Assembly: GCA_020848855.1 (NCBI GenBank)
Contig: JADLHH010000318.1
Span: 1-7,250 of the forward strand
Direction: 5' to 3'
Length of the DNA: 7,250 nt
Source of the DNA: Anaerolineae bacterium
Lineage (GTDB): Bacteria > Chloroflexota > Anaerolineae > Aggregatilineales > Phototrophicaceae
Below the pieces are notes generated by a model. It was given only the letters and a program-made list of their open reading frames with translations. It searched no databases and had not been told where the DNA came from. Below are positions 1-5,171 of this stretch, in pieces. Every line of letters begins with the position of its first letter. Within the stretch, counting starts at the first letter, position 1. The translations under genes were made by a program, and so were the position numbers.

Positions 1-44
1 AAGCTTTATTTCGTGTCACGACAACAGAACATTTTTCAGGCACA

Positions 45-62
45 GGCGCGATATATCGTGCC
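45..62. repeat. Short hairpin ending in a GCCCCTAC tail
   Basis: GGCGCGAT (45-52) pairs with ATCGTGCC (55-62) across a 2-base AT centre, with one G-T pair. The tail GCCCCTAC (60-67) is identical to that of the hairpin at 2451-2475, so the two may be members of one dispersed repeat family. It lies in the predicted leader of the leftward transcript starting near position 103. No run of T follows on either strand, so it does not look like a standard intrinsic terminator. Confidence 0.45.
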
Positions 63-109
63 CCTACGCCATTTACCGAGTGTCGATTTGAGAGAATAGA
101 CTAGCGCAG

Positions 110-138
110 AGTATAGAAATCCGCCCCTTATTTGTCAA
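110..138 (-). promoter_or_regulatory. Strong sigma70-type promoter reading leftward out of the window
   Basis: On the minus strand a perfect -35 box TTGACA (133-138) is followed after exactly 17 bases by TATACT (110-115), one mismatch from the -10 consensus. The predicted start is near 103, so transcription runs left past position 1 with at least 100 bases of leader in the window. The promoter begins 5 bases beyond the thrB stop codon. It therefore probably drives a separate gene or RNA to the left that is not simply co-transcribed with thrB. Positions 1-143 contain no gene I can support. Confidence 0.65.
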
Positions 139-143
139 CAATT

Positions 144-1079
144 TCACAATGTCCGCGCGCCGTCTGCGGCAATCTGCGTCCAGCGCGACTGACACGGGAT
201 TCCCGACAGCGCGTAGACCGCGTGCATCGCCACCGCCACCCGCTGCGCGACCGATTCCCCGGCGCAGACCGCGCACAGCGTCGGACCTGCTCCACTGATC
301 ACCCAGCCGAGCGCTCCGGCAGCCTTCGCCGCCGAGCGAATCTCCGTCAGCAGGGGCATGAGCGACTGCCGCGCCGGTTCGATCACACAGTCGCTTTCCA
401 TCGCCGCCGCCATCGATTCCAGGTCACCCCGATGAATACTATCGATAAGACGAGCAGCGCCCGCCGTTTGTGACACCATCGTCCGCAGTGAAACGGTCGG
501 CGGCAGCGCTTCGCGCGCCAGCTTGGTCGGCACTTCGACCGCCGGCGTTACCAGCGCGAAGTAAAGATGGTCGGGAATCGGAAGCTGGACGATCTGGCTG
601 GCATGGATGCCGCAGACCAGCGTGATGCCGCCGAACAGGCACGGCGCGACGTTATCGGCGTGGCGACCGCTCGCCAGCTCCTCACCGTCGAGGCACGCCG
701 GGAGCAGTTCACCCTTGCTCAGCGGCGAGCCGAGCAGCGCATTGACCACCACCGCCCCGCCAACCGCGCTGGCGGCGCTGCTGCCCAAGCCGCTCGCCGG
801 CGGCAGCCCCTTGTGGATCGTCAGCTTCACGCCGCGCGTTTCGCCCAGCACCCGCAGCACGCTCAGCGCCGAGACGCCCGCCGTGTTCTTCGCCGCCTCG
901 CGCGGGAGCTTGCCGCCGTCGCCCTCGATGGCGATAGTTACGCCTGGCTCGTCGCACCATTCGGCGCGAATCGTATCGCCCAGGTCACGCAGCGCCGCCC
1001 CCACGATGTCGAAGCCAACGCCGAGATTAGCAATCGTGGCGGGCGCGAAGGCTTCGGCTGTTGCAATCGGGTTGTCCAT
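144..1079 (-). CDS. thrB: Homoserine kinase
   Basis: Phosphorylates L-homoserine with ATP to give O-phosphohomoserine, the fourth step from aspartate towards threonine; cytoplasmic. The 311 residues match the usual family length. GHMP-kinase landmarks are present in order: an N-terminal strand-turn ATIANLGVGFDIVG (15-27), the Gly/Ser-rich ATP phosphate loop GLPPASGLGSSAAS (91-104), the homoserine-kinase signature GRHADNVAP (138-146), and the C-terminal motif SGAGPT (262-267). The start ATG has AAGGA (1084-1088, minus strand) 4 bases upstream, which supports it. The gene is transcribed away from thrC instead of lying in the same operon with it. A strong promoter for the next leftward gene starts directly after its TGA stop. 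The signature between residues 138 and 146 favours homoserine kinase over other GHMP kinases such as mevalonate or shikimate kinase. Confidence 0.95.
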   Translation of the reverse strand: MDNPIATAEAFAPATIANLGVGFDIVGAALRDLGDTIRAEWCDEPGVTIAIEGDGGKLPREAAKNTAGVSALSVLRVLGETRGVKLTIHKGLPPASGLGSSAASAVGGAVVVNALLGSPLSKGELLPACLDGEELASGRHADNVAPCLFGGITLVCGIHASQIVQLPIPDHLYFALVTPAVEVPTKLAREALPPTVSLRTMVSQTAGAARLIDSIHRGDLESMAAAMESDCVIEPARQSLMPLLTEIRSAAKAAGALGWVISGAGPTLCAVCAGESVAQRVAVAMHAVYALSGIPCQSRWTQIAADGARTL

Positions 1080-1156
1080 GTTATCCTTGGGCGATTATCT
1101 GCCACCGCGTCGTCATCATCAGGCGAAGCCAGCAATTCGAAAGGGTCGTCGTGCTC
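1080..1156. promoter_or_regulatory. Intergenic gap between divergent thrB and thrC
   Basis: These 77 bases must hold the ribosome-binding sites, and presumably the promoters, for both divergent genes. The thrB Shine-Dalgarno is AAGGA on the minus strand at 1084-1088. For thrC, AAAGGG ends at 1145. I see no convincing -35/-10 pair on either strand. The best minus-strand -10 candidate, GATAAT at 1094-1099, would start the RNA almost on top of the thrB ribosome-binding site. Confidence 0.4.
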
Positions 1157-2440
1157 ATGAGCATCTTACAGTGTATCAACTGCGCCCGCCAATACCCAAT
1201 CGACAGCGTAATCTATACCTGTGAAACCTGCGGCGGCTTGCTCGACGTCATCCACGAATTCGACCCGACGATCACCCGTGAAACCTTCGACAAGAGGCTG
1301 GGCACGCTCGAAAAGCCCTACAACAGCGGCGTCTGGCGTTACAAGGAACTGATCTACCCCGGCGTCGACGACAGCCTGATCGTCAGCCGCCCGGAAGGCA
1401 ATACCAATCTGTACCACACGCCGCGCCTCGCGGAGTCCGTCGGCGTCAGGAACCTGTACCTGAAGCACGAGGGTGAGAACCCGACCGGATCGTTCAAGGA
1501 TCGCGGCATGACCGGCGGCTTGACCCAGGCACGCGTGCTCGGCATGAAACGGGTTGCCTGCGCCTCGACCGGCAATACGTCGGCGTCACTGGCGGCATAC
1601 GCAGCGTGGGCGGGGCTGCGCGGCATCGTCCTGTTCCAGAACAAGCAGATTGCGCTCGGCAAGCTGGCGCAGGCGGTTGCCTACGGCGCGACCTGCATCC
1701 GCATCGCCGCCGACTTCGACCGCAACCTCGAACTCGTCCGCCAGATGAGCGATCTCGGCATCTACGTGCTGAACTCAGTCAATCCCTTCCGGCTGGAGGG
1801 GCAGAAGAGGATCGTCATCGAGCTAATCCAGCAGCTTCGCTGGAACGCACCCGACTGGATTGTGCTGCCCGGTGGCAACCTCGGCAACACGTCGGCGTTC
1901 GGCAAGGCGCTGCACGAACTCTACGGCTTGGGGCTGATCGACCGCATCCCCAGCCTCGCCGTGATTCAGGCGGAAGCCGCGAACCCGCTGTACCAGGCAT
2001 ACCAGCGCAAATTCGAGTTGGTCGAGCCGGTACACGCCGAGACAGTCGCCACTGCCATCAAGATCGGCAATCCGGTCAACTACCCGAAAGCCGTGCGCTC
2101 GCTCCAGTGGACGGAAGGCGTCGTCGAACAGGTCAGCGATCAGGAAATCATGGACGCCAAAGCGTTGATCGACGCCACCGGCATTGGCTGCGAACCGGCG
2201 TCAGCCTGCTCACTGGCGGGCATCCGCAAGCTGGTCGCGTCGGGCGTGATCAAGTCCGGCGAGACGGTCGTCGGCGTGCTGACCGGGCATCTGCTCAAAG
2301 ACCCGGAAGCGACCATCGCCTATCACGAAGACCGGCTGGATGACATCGCGGCGCATTATCCCAACCGCGTCTACGACGCCGAGCCGTCCATCGACGCGAT
2401 CCGCGCAATTCTCGACGCGCAGGAACTGGCGCAGGCGTGA
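1157..2440 (+). CDS. thrC: Threonine synthase (PLP-dependent)
   Basis: Converts O-phosphohomoserine and water to L-threonine and phosphate using pyridoxal phosphate. The 427-residue protein has the fold-type II threonine-synthase layout. An N-terminal CxxC...CxxC pair (Cys6, Cys9, Cys22, Cys25) looks like a small zinc-ribbon cap. GNTNLYHTPRL (81-91) precedes the PLP lysine in NPTGSFKDRG (Lys114). STGNTSAS (138-145) and the PLP-phosphate loop PGGNLGN (238-244) follow. ATG at 1157 is chosen because the encoded protein then begins directly before the cysteine pair. GTG at 1151 is an alternative with better spacing (5 rather than 11 bases) to AAAGGG at 1140-1145 and would add two residues. An in-frame ATG at 1061 would overlap the divergent thrB start and adds unlike residues. 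The gene ends convergent with the FHA/kinase operon, 55 bases away. Confidence 0.94.
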   Translation: MSILQCINCARQYPIDSVIYTCETCGGLLDVIHEFDPTITRETFDKRLGTLEKPYNSGVWRYKELIYPGVDDSLIVSRPEGNTNLYHTPRLAESVGVRNLYLKHEGENPTGSFKDRGMTGGLTQARVLGMKRVACASTGNTSASLAAYAAWAGLRGIVLFQNKQIALGKLAQAVAYGATCIRIAADFDRNLELVRQMSDLGIYVLNSVNPFRLEGQKRIVIELIQQLRWNAPDWIVLPGGNLGNTSAFGKALHELYGLGLIDRIPSLAVIQAEAANPLYQAYQRKFELVEPVHAETVATAIKIGNPVNYPKAVRSLQWTEGVVEQVSDQEIMDAKALIDATGIGCEPASACSLAGIRKLVASGVIKSGETVVGVLTGHLLKDPEATIAYHEDRLDDIAAHYPNRVYDAEPSIDAIRAILDAQELAQA

Positions 2441-2450
2441 TCAAGGCGCG

Positions 2451-2472
2451 GGGGCGCACAGCCGTGCGCCCC
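2451..2472. repeat. Strong hairpin between convergent thrC and kinase genes
   Basis: GGGGCGCAC (2451-2459) pairs perfectly with GTGCGCCCC (2464-2472) around a 4-base AGCC loop. It is the only notable structure in the 55 bases between two convergent stop codons, which suits a bidirectional transcription end. No T run follows on either strand, so factor-assisted termination or a role in mRNA 3'-end stability is as likely as intrinsic termination. The tail GCCCCTAC (2468-2475) is shared with the hairpin at 45-67. Confidence 0.6.
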
Positions 2473-2495
2473 TACAAGCCCCCAAATTCCGACCA

Positions 2496-4415
2496 TTAGG
2501 TGAGTTCCGAGCGGTCGCCCAGGAAGTCGGTGATCGGTCCATCGTCCATGATCAGCGTACCCCGGTTGCGCAGCTCGTGGATCGACAGCGCCGCGAGCAG
2601 GAACATCAGCCGCCGCGAGCCGAGCGACAGGGTCTCCCAGCAGTAGCCACGCAGCGCGCACATCGTCAGCGCGATGTAGTATTCCGACCACGAGCCGTCA
2701 CGAGCCAGACATTCGCGGGCAATTTCGCGCACGGCGCGGACGTGCTGCATCACGTCGTTGAGCGCCGGCACGCTGTCCGGCAGGTCTTTTTGCAGCGACG
2801 AAATATAGCGCAGCACCAGCCGCACCGAATACCAGTCGTCGCCGATCACCGGCATCACCACGCCGGTCAGCAGGCTCACTTCCAGCGACGCCCAGTCGAA
2901 CAGCGTGTGACCGTTGCGCGTCATGGCGAAGTCGATCAGAAACGCGCTGCCGTTCGGTCCCACCAGAATGTTGCCCAGGTGCAGGTCGCCGTGAATCTTG
3001 CTGAGCGTGCCGTCCACGTAGCGGTCGAGCAGGTCGTCGTAGGCGTGCAGCGGGTTCGGCAGGCGCTCCGGCTTGCCGATGCCGGGGATCGTCTCGGCGT
3101 CGAGGTCGAAATCCGGCTCCAGCGCCTGCGCCCCGGCGAGCATGGCAGTCGCGCGCGTCTCCCACACGCGCCCGCCGATACGCTCGATCACTTCGCCGCG
3201 ATAGTAGGCATCCTGCGCGAGACTCAGCCCGCGCACGCTGATCTTGTACGAGCGGCGGGCGGCTTCCGAGCCTTTGCCGATGGAGAGCTGGATCATGTTC
3301 TTGTCGCGATACACGCGCTGGACGGTGAAATTCTCGATCACGACCTGATCGCCGTATTCGAGCTTGTTCACGCGCGAGCGGCGCAGCGGGTCTTTGATCA
3401 CGCTTGCCGTCGGTGACAATTCTTCTTCCGGCATGAAATCCAGCGTGAGCAGCGGCGGCAGCAGCCAGTCATATTCCGTCCACACCTGAAAACGGTACGG
3501 GCGATTCTGCTTCCACCACGTCTTGCCGAAATACGGGTACAGTTCGCGGCGCAGCCATTCGCCCAGGTTGTCGAGGTCCTGCGCCGCCTCGCGCAAATCC
3601 TGCGCGCTGCGGTTCATCCCGGCGATGAACGTGTACTTCAGCCCCGCCAAATCGGACGTCTCAGACGTGGTCGGCTTGTCTTCCAGCCGCGCCGTCAGCG
3701 GCGGCAGCGAGCTTTTGACGTGCGCCTCGTAGCGCTGGGCTTCGTCGAGGATCATGTCGGCGTTGTCGATCTTGACGACGACCGCCGCGTCTTCCATGCC
3801 GTCCGCCTGCACCGGCGTCACGACGAGGATCACCGCCGAGGTGTAGCCGCCGGTCAGCCGCCGGTCAACGCGAATCTGGCTGTAGCCGTAGAACATGCGC
3901 CGCAGGATGAACAGCGCCGGTTCCGGGAGCGTCAGCCCTTCCTGCACGAAATCGACCTTGATATAAGGCTGGGGCTGGCTCTGCTGGTGGCTCAGGGCTT
4001 TGCTGCGCGCGTCCTGCTTCAGTTCATCGATATCGACTTCCAGCCGCAGCAGAACGCGCACCGGAATGCTGTCGTTCTCGTCGAGGATGGCGATCAGCAG
4101 GTCGCGTTCGGTGATTTCCGGGTGTCCGTTTTCCAGCGCCAGGTCATTGGCGATTCCCAGCACGATGTCGGCGCGGGGGGTGTTGGGCATCCCCGCCCAC
4201 AGCCGCTGGCGGTTGCCCTTCCCCGCCTTGCGCCGGATGGCATCGACGACGTATTCGGTCGTCAGCCCACGTTCTTCCAACAGGCTGACGGTCAGCCCGC
4301 CCTGAATGTCGAGCAAGCCGATGAACAGATGCTCCACGCCCATGTAGTAATGCTGCATCCGAAAGGATTCCTGCCGGGCGTTGATTAGAATGTCCTTGAT
4401 GGCGATTTCGGGCAT
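2496..4415 (-). CDS. ClpN-domain / phosphotransferase-kinase fusion protein
   Basis: A 639-residue protein of unknown role joining two recognisable parts. Residues about 5-137 resemble the double helical repeat of the ClpA/ClpB/ClpC N-terminal domain, which binds substrates and adaptors: repeat one about 5-63 with MGVEHLFIGLL, repeat two about 80-137 with ITERDLLIAIL. There is no AAA+ ATPase after it. Residues about 160-620 look like an aminoglycoside-phosphotransferase/protein-kinase fold. Visible elements are a Gly-rich turn LTGGYTSA (187-194), a candidate ATP lysine in AVVVKID (Lys215) with Glu225 or Glu230 in the next helix, the catalytic loop HGDLHLGN (475-482, Asp477, Asn482), and the metal-binding Asp495 in LIDFA. 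The catalytic residues are intact, so I expect activity. The GHTLFDWASLE stretch (502-512) recalls kinase-like domains of the 'ternary complex associated' class; that match is from memory. About 260 residues separate the lobe landmarks, with a beta-rich stretch at 345-400. No membrane segment is seen. ATG 4415 lies 3 bases after the FHA gene stop, with GGAAGGA (4422-4428) as ribosome site. The substrate is unknown: protein or small molecule. Confidence 0.85.
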   Translation of the reverse strand: MPEIAIKDILINARQESFRMQHYYMGVEHLFIGLLDIQGGLTVSLLEERGLTTEYVVDAIRRKAGKGNRQRLWAGMPNTPRADIVLGIANDLALENGHPEITERDLLIAILDENDSIPVRVLLRLEVDIDELKQDARSKALSHQQSQPQPYIKVDFVQEGLTLPEPALFILRRMFYGYSQIRVDRRLTGGYTSAVILVVTPVQADGMEDAAVVVKIDNADMILDEAQRYEAHVKSSLPPLTARLEDKPTTSETSDLAGLKYTFIAGMNRSAQDLREAAQDLDNLGEWLRRELYPYFGKTWWKQNRPYRFQVWTEYDWLLPPLLTLDFMPEEELSPTASVIKDPLRRSRVNKLEYGDQVVIENFTVQRVYRDKNMIQLSIGKGSEAARRSYKISVRGLSLAQDAYYRGEVIERIGGRVWETRATAMLAGAQALEPDFDLDAETIPGIGKPERLPNPLHAYDDLLDRYVDGTLSKIHGDLHLGNILVGPNGSAFLIDFAMTRNGHTLFDWASLEVSLLTGVVMPVIGDDWYSVRLVLRYISSLQKDLPDSVPALNDVMQHVRAVREIARECLARDGSWSEYYIALTMCALRGYCWETLSLGSRRLMFLLAALSIHELRNRGTLIMDDGPITDFLGDRSELT

Positions 4416-4418
4416 GGC

Positions 4419-4772
4419 TTATCCTTCCGGCTGGATGCGCAGCCAGGTACGCCCGACGCGGAACAACTGCGACGGAGCCAGCGGGAGCGTGCCGCTGACG
4501 CGCGCGTCTTCGTCCTGTTCTTCGACAAACGTGCCGTTCTTGCTGTTCAGGTCTTCCAGCAGCCAGCCGTCGTGGCTCCAGTGCAGCCGGGCGTGATAGC
4601 GCGAGGCGAAGGTGTCGTTGCGCAGGCACAGGTCGTTGTCGTCACGGCGTCCGAGCGTGATCGTCCATTCGTCCACCTCGAACGTGCCGTCGCCGTTGGC
4701 GGTCGAATACGACAGGACCAGCCCGTCCTCGACGCCGCTCATCACCATGATATCGATCTGAAGCTCGTCCAC
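4419..4772 (-). CDS. Small FHA-domain protein
   Basis: A 117-residue protein that is almost entirely one forkhead-associated domain, a module that usually binds phosphothreonine peptides. The signature residues are present: GR (41-42), SRYHA (57-61, Ser57, Arg58, His60) and LEDLNSKNGTFV (72-83, Asn79-Gly80). About 35 residues precede the domain and about 30 follow. The start is GTG at 4770-4772 because a perfect AGGAGG (4778-4783, minus strand) sits 5 bases upstream. A longer version from TTG at 4811 would begin upstream of the predicted promoter -10 box and has no good ribosome site. Its last codons contain the ribosome-binding site of the ClpN-kinase gene, and its stop is 3 bases before that start, so the two are probably translationally coupled. 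The natural inference is that it reads phosphorylation made by, or on, the partner kinase. It could instead act as an adaptor bringing clients to the ClpN domain. Confidence 0.88.
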   Translation of the reverse strand: MDELQIDIMVMSGVEDGLVLSYSTANGDGTFEVDEWTITLGRRDDNDLCLRNDTFASRYHARLHWSHDGWLLEDLNSKNGTFVEEQDEDARVSGTLPLAPSQLFRVGRTWLRIQPEG

Positions 4773-4801
4773 GCGCGCCTCCTGCTGCACCCTCCGTCCC
4801 A

Positions 4802-4810
4802 AGTATATCA
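4802..4810 (-). promoter_or_regulatory. Extended -10 promoter of the FHA/ClpN-kinase operon
   Basis: On the minus strand TATACT (4802-4807) is preceded by TGA (4808-4810), giving an extended -10 element TGNTATACT. No -35 box is recognisable at 16-18 bases, which extended -10 promoters can tolerate. The predicted start near 4795 leaves a leader of about 20 bases with AGGAGG before the GTG start at 4772. This agrees with the short form of the FHA protein. Confidence 0.5.
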
Positions 4811-4842
4811 AGCTTATTCGAATTCGCGGGCATTAACGCATT

Positions 4843-4892
4843 AAAGTGCTTGCTGCAAAGTGCTTGCCGAAACGCTTGCGTTCCGGCGCAAG
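4843..4892. repeat. Three direct repeats plus an inverted half-site, possible operator
   Basis: AAAGTGCTTGC occurs exactly at 4843-4853 and 4857-4867, and a variant AAACGCTTGC lies at 4870-4879, giving periods of 14 and 13 bases. CGCAAG at 4887-4892 is the inverted form of CTTGCG at 4875-4880, with 6 bases between. The cluster lies between the two divergent promoters and overlaps the candidate -35 of the rightward one. That is where binding sites of a regulator acting on both sides would be expected. No protein can be named. Confidence 0.5.
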
Positions 4893-4904
4893 TGATGCTA
4901 TAGT
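4876..4904 (+). promoter_or_regulatory. Promoter of the SAM riboswitch / cystathionine gamma-synthase transcript
   Basis: TATAGT (4899-4904) preceded by TGC (4896-4898) forms an extended -10 element. Seventeen bases upstream is a weak -35, TTGCGT (4876-4881), matching only the first three consensus bases. The predicted start near 4911 puts about 30 bases before the first riboswitch helix, a usual arrangement. The -35 lies within the repeat cluster at 4843-4892, so a bound protein could affect it. Confidence 0.55.
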
Positions 4905-4940
4905 GTGCCGTGTGTACGTTTACAAACGCATACCATAAGT

Positions 4941-5043
4941 CTCTTATCCAGAGCGGTGGAGGGATCGGCCCTTTGAAACCGCGGCAACCCCCGATCATCA
5001 CGGGAAGGTGCCAAGTCCGGCAGGTTTAACTGGAAGATGAGAG
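4941..5043 (+). promoter_or_regulatory. SAM-I (S-box) riboswitch aptamer
   Basis: Binds S-adenosylmethionine and shuts off methionine-synthesis genes when SAM is plentiful. Helix P1 is CTCTTATC (4941-4948) with GATGAGAG (5036-5043), eight pairs including one G-U. Conserved core segments appear in the proper order: GGTGGAGGGA, GCCCTTTGAAACC with the P2 return strand ACCGC, then GCAACC. They are followed by a CCCG/CGGG P3 arm, GGTGCCAAG, and a short P4 arm around CCGGCAGG. The aptamer lies upstream of a cystathionine gamma-synthase gene, the expected kind of target. No insertion or missing core element is seen. Confidence 0.96.
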
Positions 5044-5088
5044 CGGACATCTAGCCCATTGCCTAGATACGTACTCTACGAGACTTCC
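5032..5088 (+). promoter_or_regulatory. Antiterminator of the SAM riboswitch
   Basis: GGAAG (5032-5036) can pair with CTTCC (5084-5088) and AGAG (5040-5043) with CTCT (5074-5077). The apex is closed by a separate 6-bp hairpin, ATCTAG (5049-5054) with CTAGAT (5063-5068). This structure uses the 3' strand of P1 and the 5' arm of the terminator, so it excludes both the SAM-bound aptamer and the terminator. It is the expected SAM-free 'on' state. Confidence 0.7.
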
Positions 5089-5122
5089 CGCCGGAAATTT
5101 CCGCCGGAAGTCTTTTTGTTTT
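5082..5122 (+). terminator. Riboswitch-controlled intrinsic terminator
   Basis: GACTTCC (5082-5088) pairs with GGAAGTC (5106-5112). The interior partly pairs, and the hairpin is followed immediately by TTTTTGTTTT (5113-5122). The 9-base word CCGCCGGAA occurs twice inside, so the upper stem may have more than one register. It should form when SAM holds P1 closed, stopping transcription before the downstream gene. Confidence 0.88.
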
Positions 5123-5124
5123 AC

Positions 5125-5133
5125 GGATAAGAG
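5125..5133 (+). promoter_or_regulatory. Second P1-complementary segment downstream of the terminator
   Basis: GGATAAGAG is a perfect 9-base complement of the P1 5' strand CTCTTATCC (4941-4949), better than the native P1 3' strand, which has a G-U pair. With its flank, GATAAGAGCG (5126-5135), it matches the native strand GATGAGAGCG (5036-5045) at 9 of 10 bases. It exists only in read-through RNA and could pair with the P1 5' strand there. A function is inference only. Confidence 0.4.
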
Positions 5134-5171
5134 CGCCCGGCGCGATTGTTTGTGTGTGACAGGAGACACCG

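Noticed and set aside
1094..1122. Possible minus-strand promoter for thrB (GATAAT at 1094-1099)
   Set aside because: The -35 at 17 bases is CTGATG, a poor match, and the start would fall on the ribosome-binding site.
1061..1156. N-terminal extension of threonine synthase from ATG 1061
   Set aside because: It would overlap the thrB start on the other strand, its residues do not resemble the family, and a ribosome site exists close to 1151/1157.
567..1224. Two overlapping plus-strand open frames across thrB
   Set aside because: They are antisense to a well-conserved homoserine kinase and run into thrC in the wrong frame.
2340..3416. Plus-strand open frame of 358 codons antisense to the kinase gene
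   Set aside because: Its translation is dominated by Arg, His, Gln and Val without any domain. The opposite strand encodes clear kinase motifs, and the frame overlaps the end of thrC. It is a high-GC shadow.
3720..4388. Plus-strand open frame of 222 codons opposite the ClpN part of the fusion
   Set aside because: The composition is shadow-like and no ribosome site or family motif is seen; the minus strand carries the Clp repeats.
4773..4811. Longer FHA protein starting at TTG 4811
   Set aside because: The TTG lies upstream of the predicted -10 box, while GTG 4772 has a perfect AGGAGG at 5-base spacing.
4911..5122. T-box or other amino-acid leader as an alternative for the metB leader
   Set aside because: The conserved S-box core segments are all present in order, and no T-box sequence or short leader peptide is seen.
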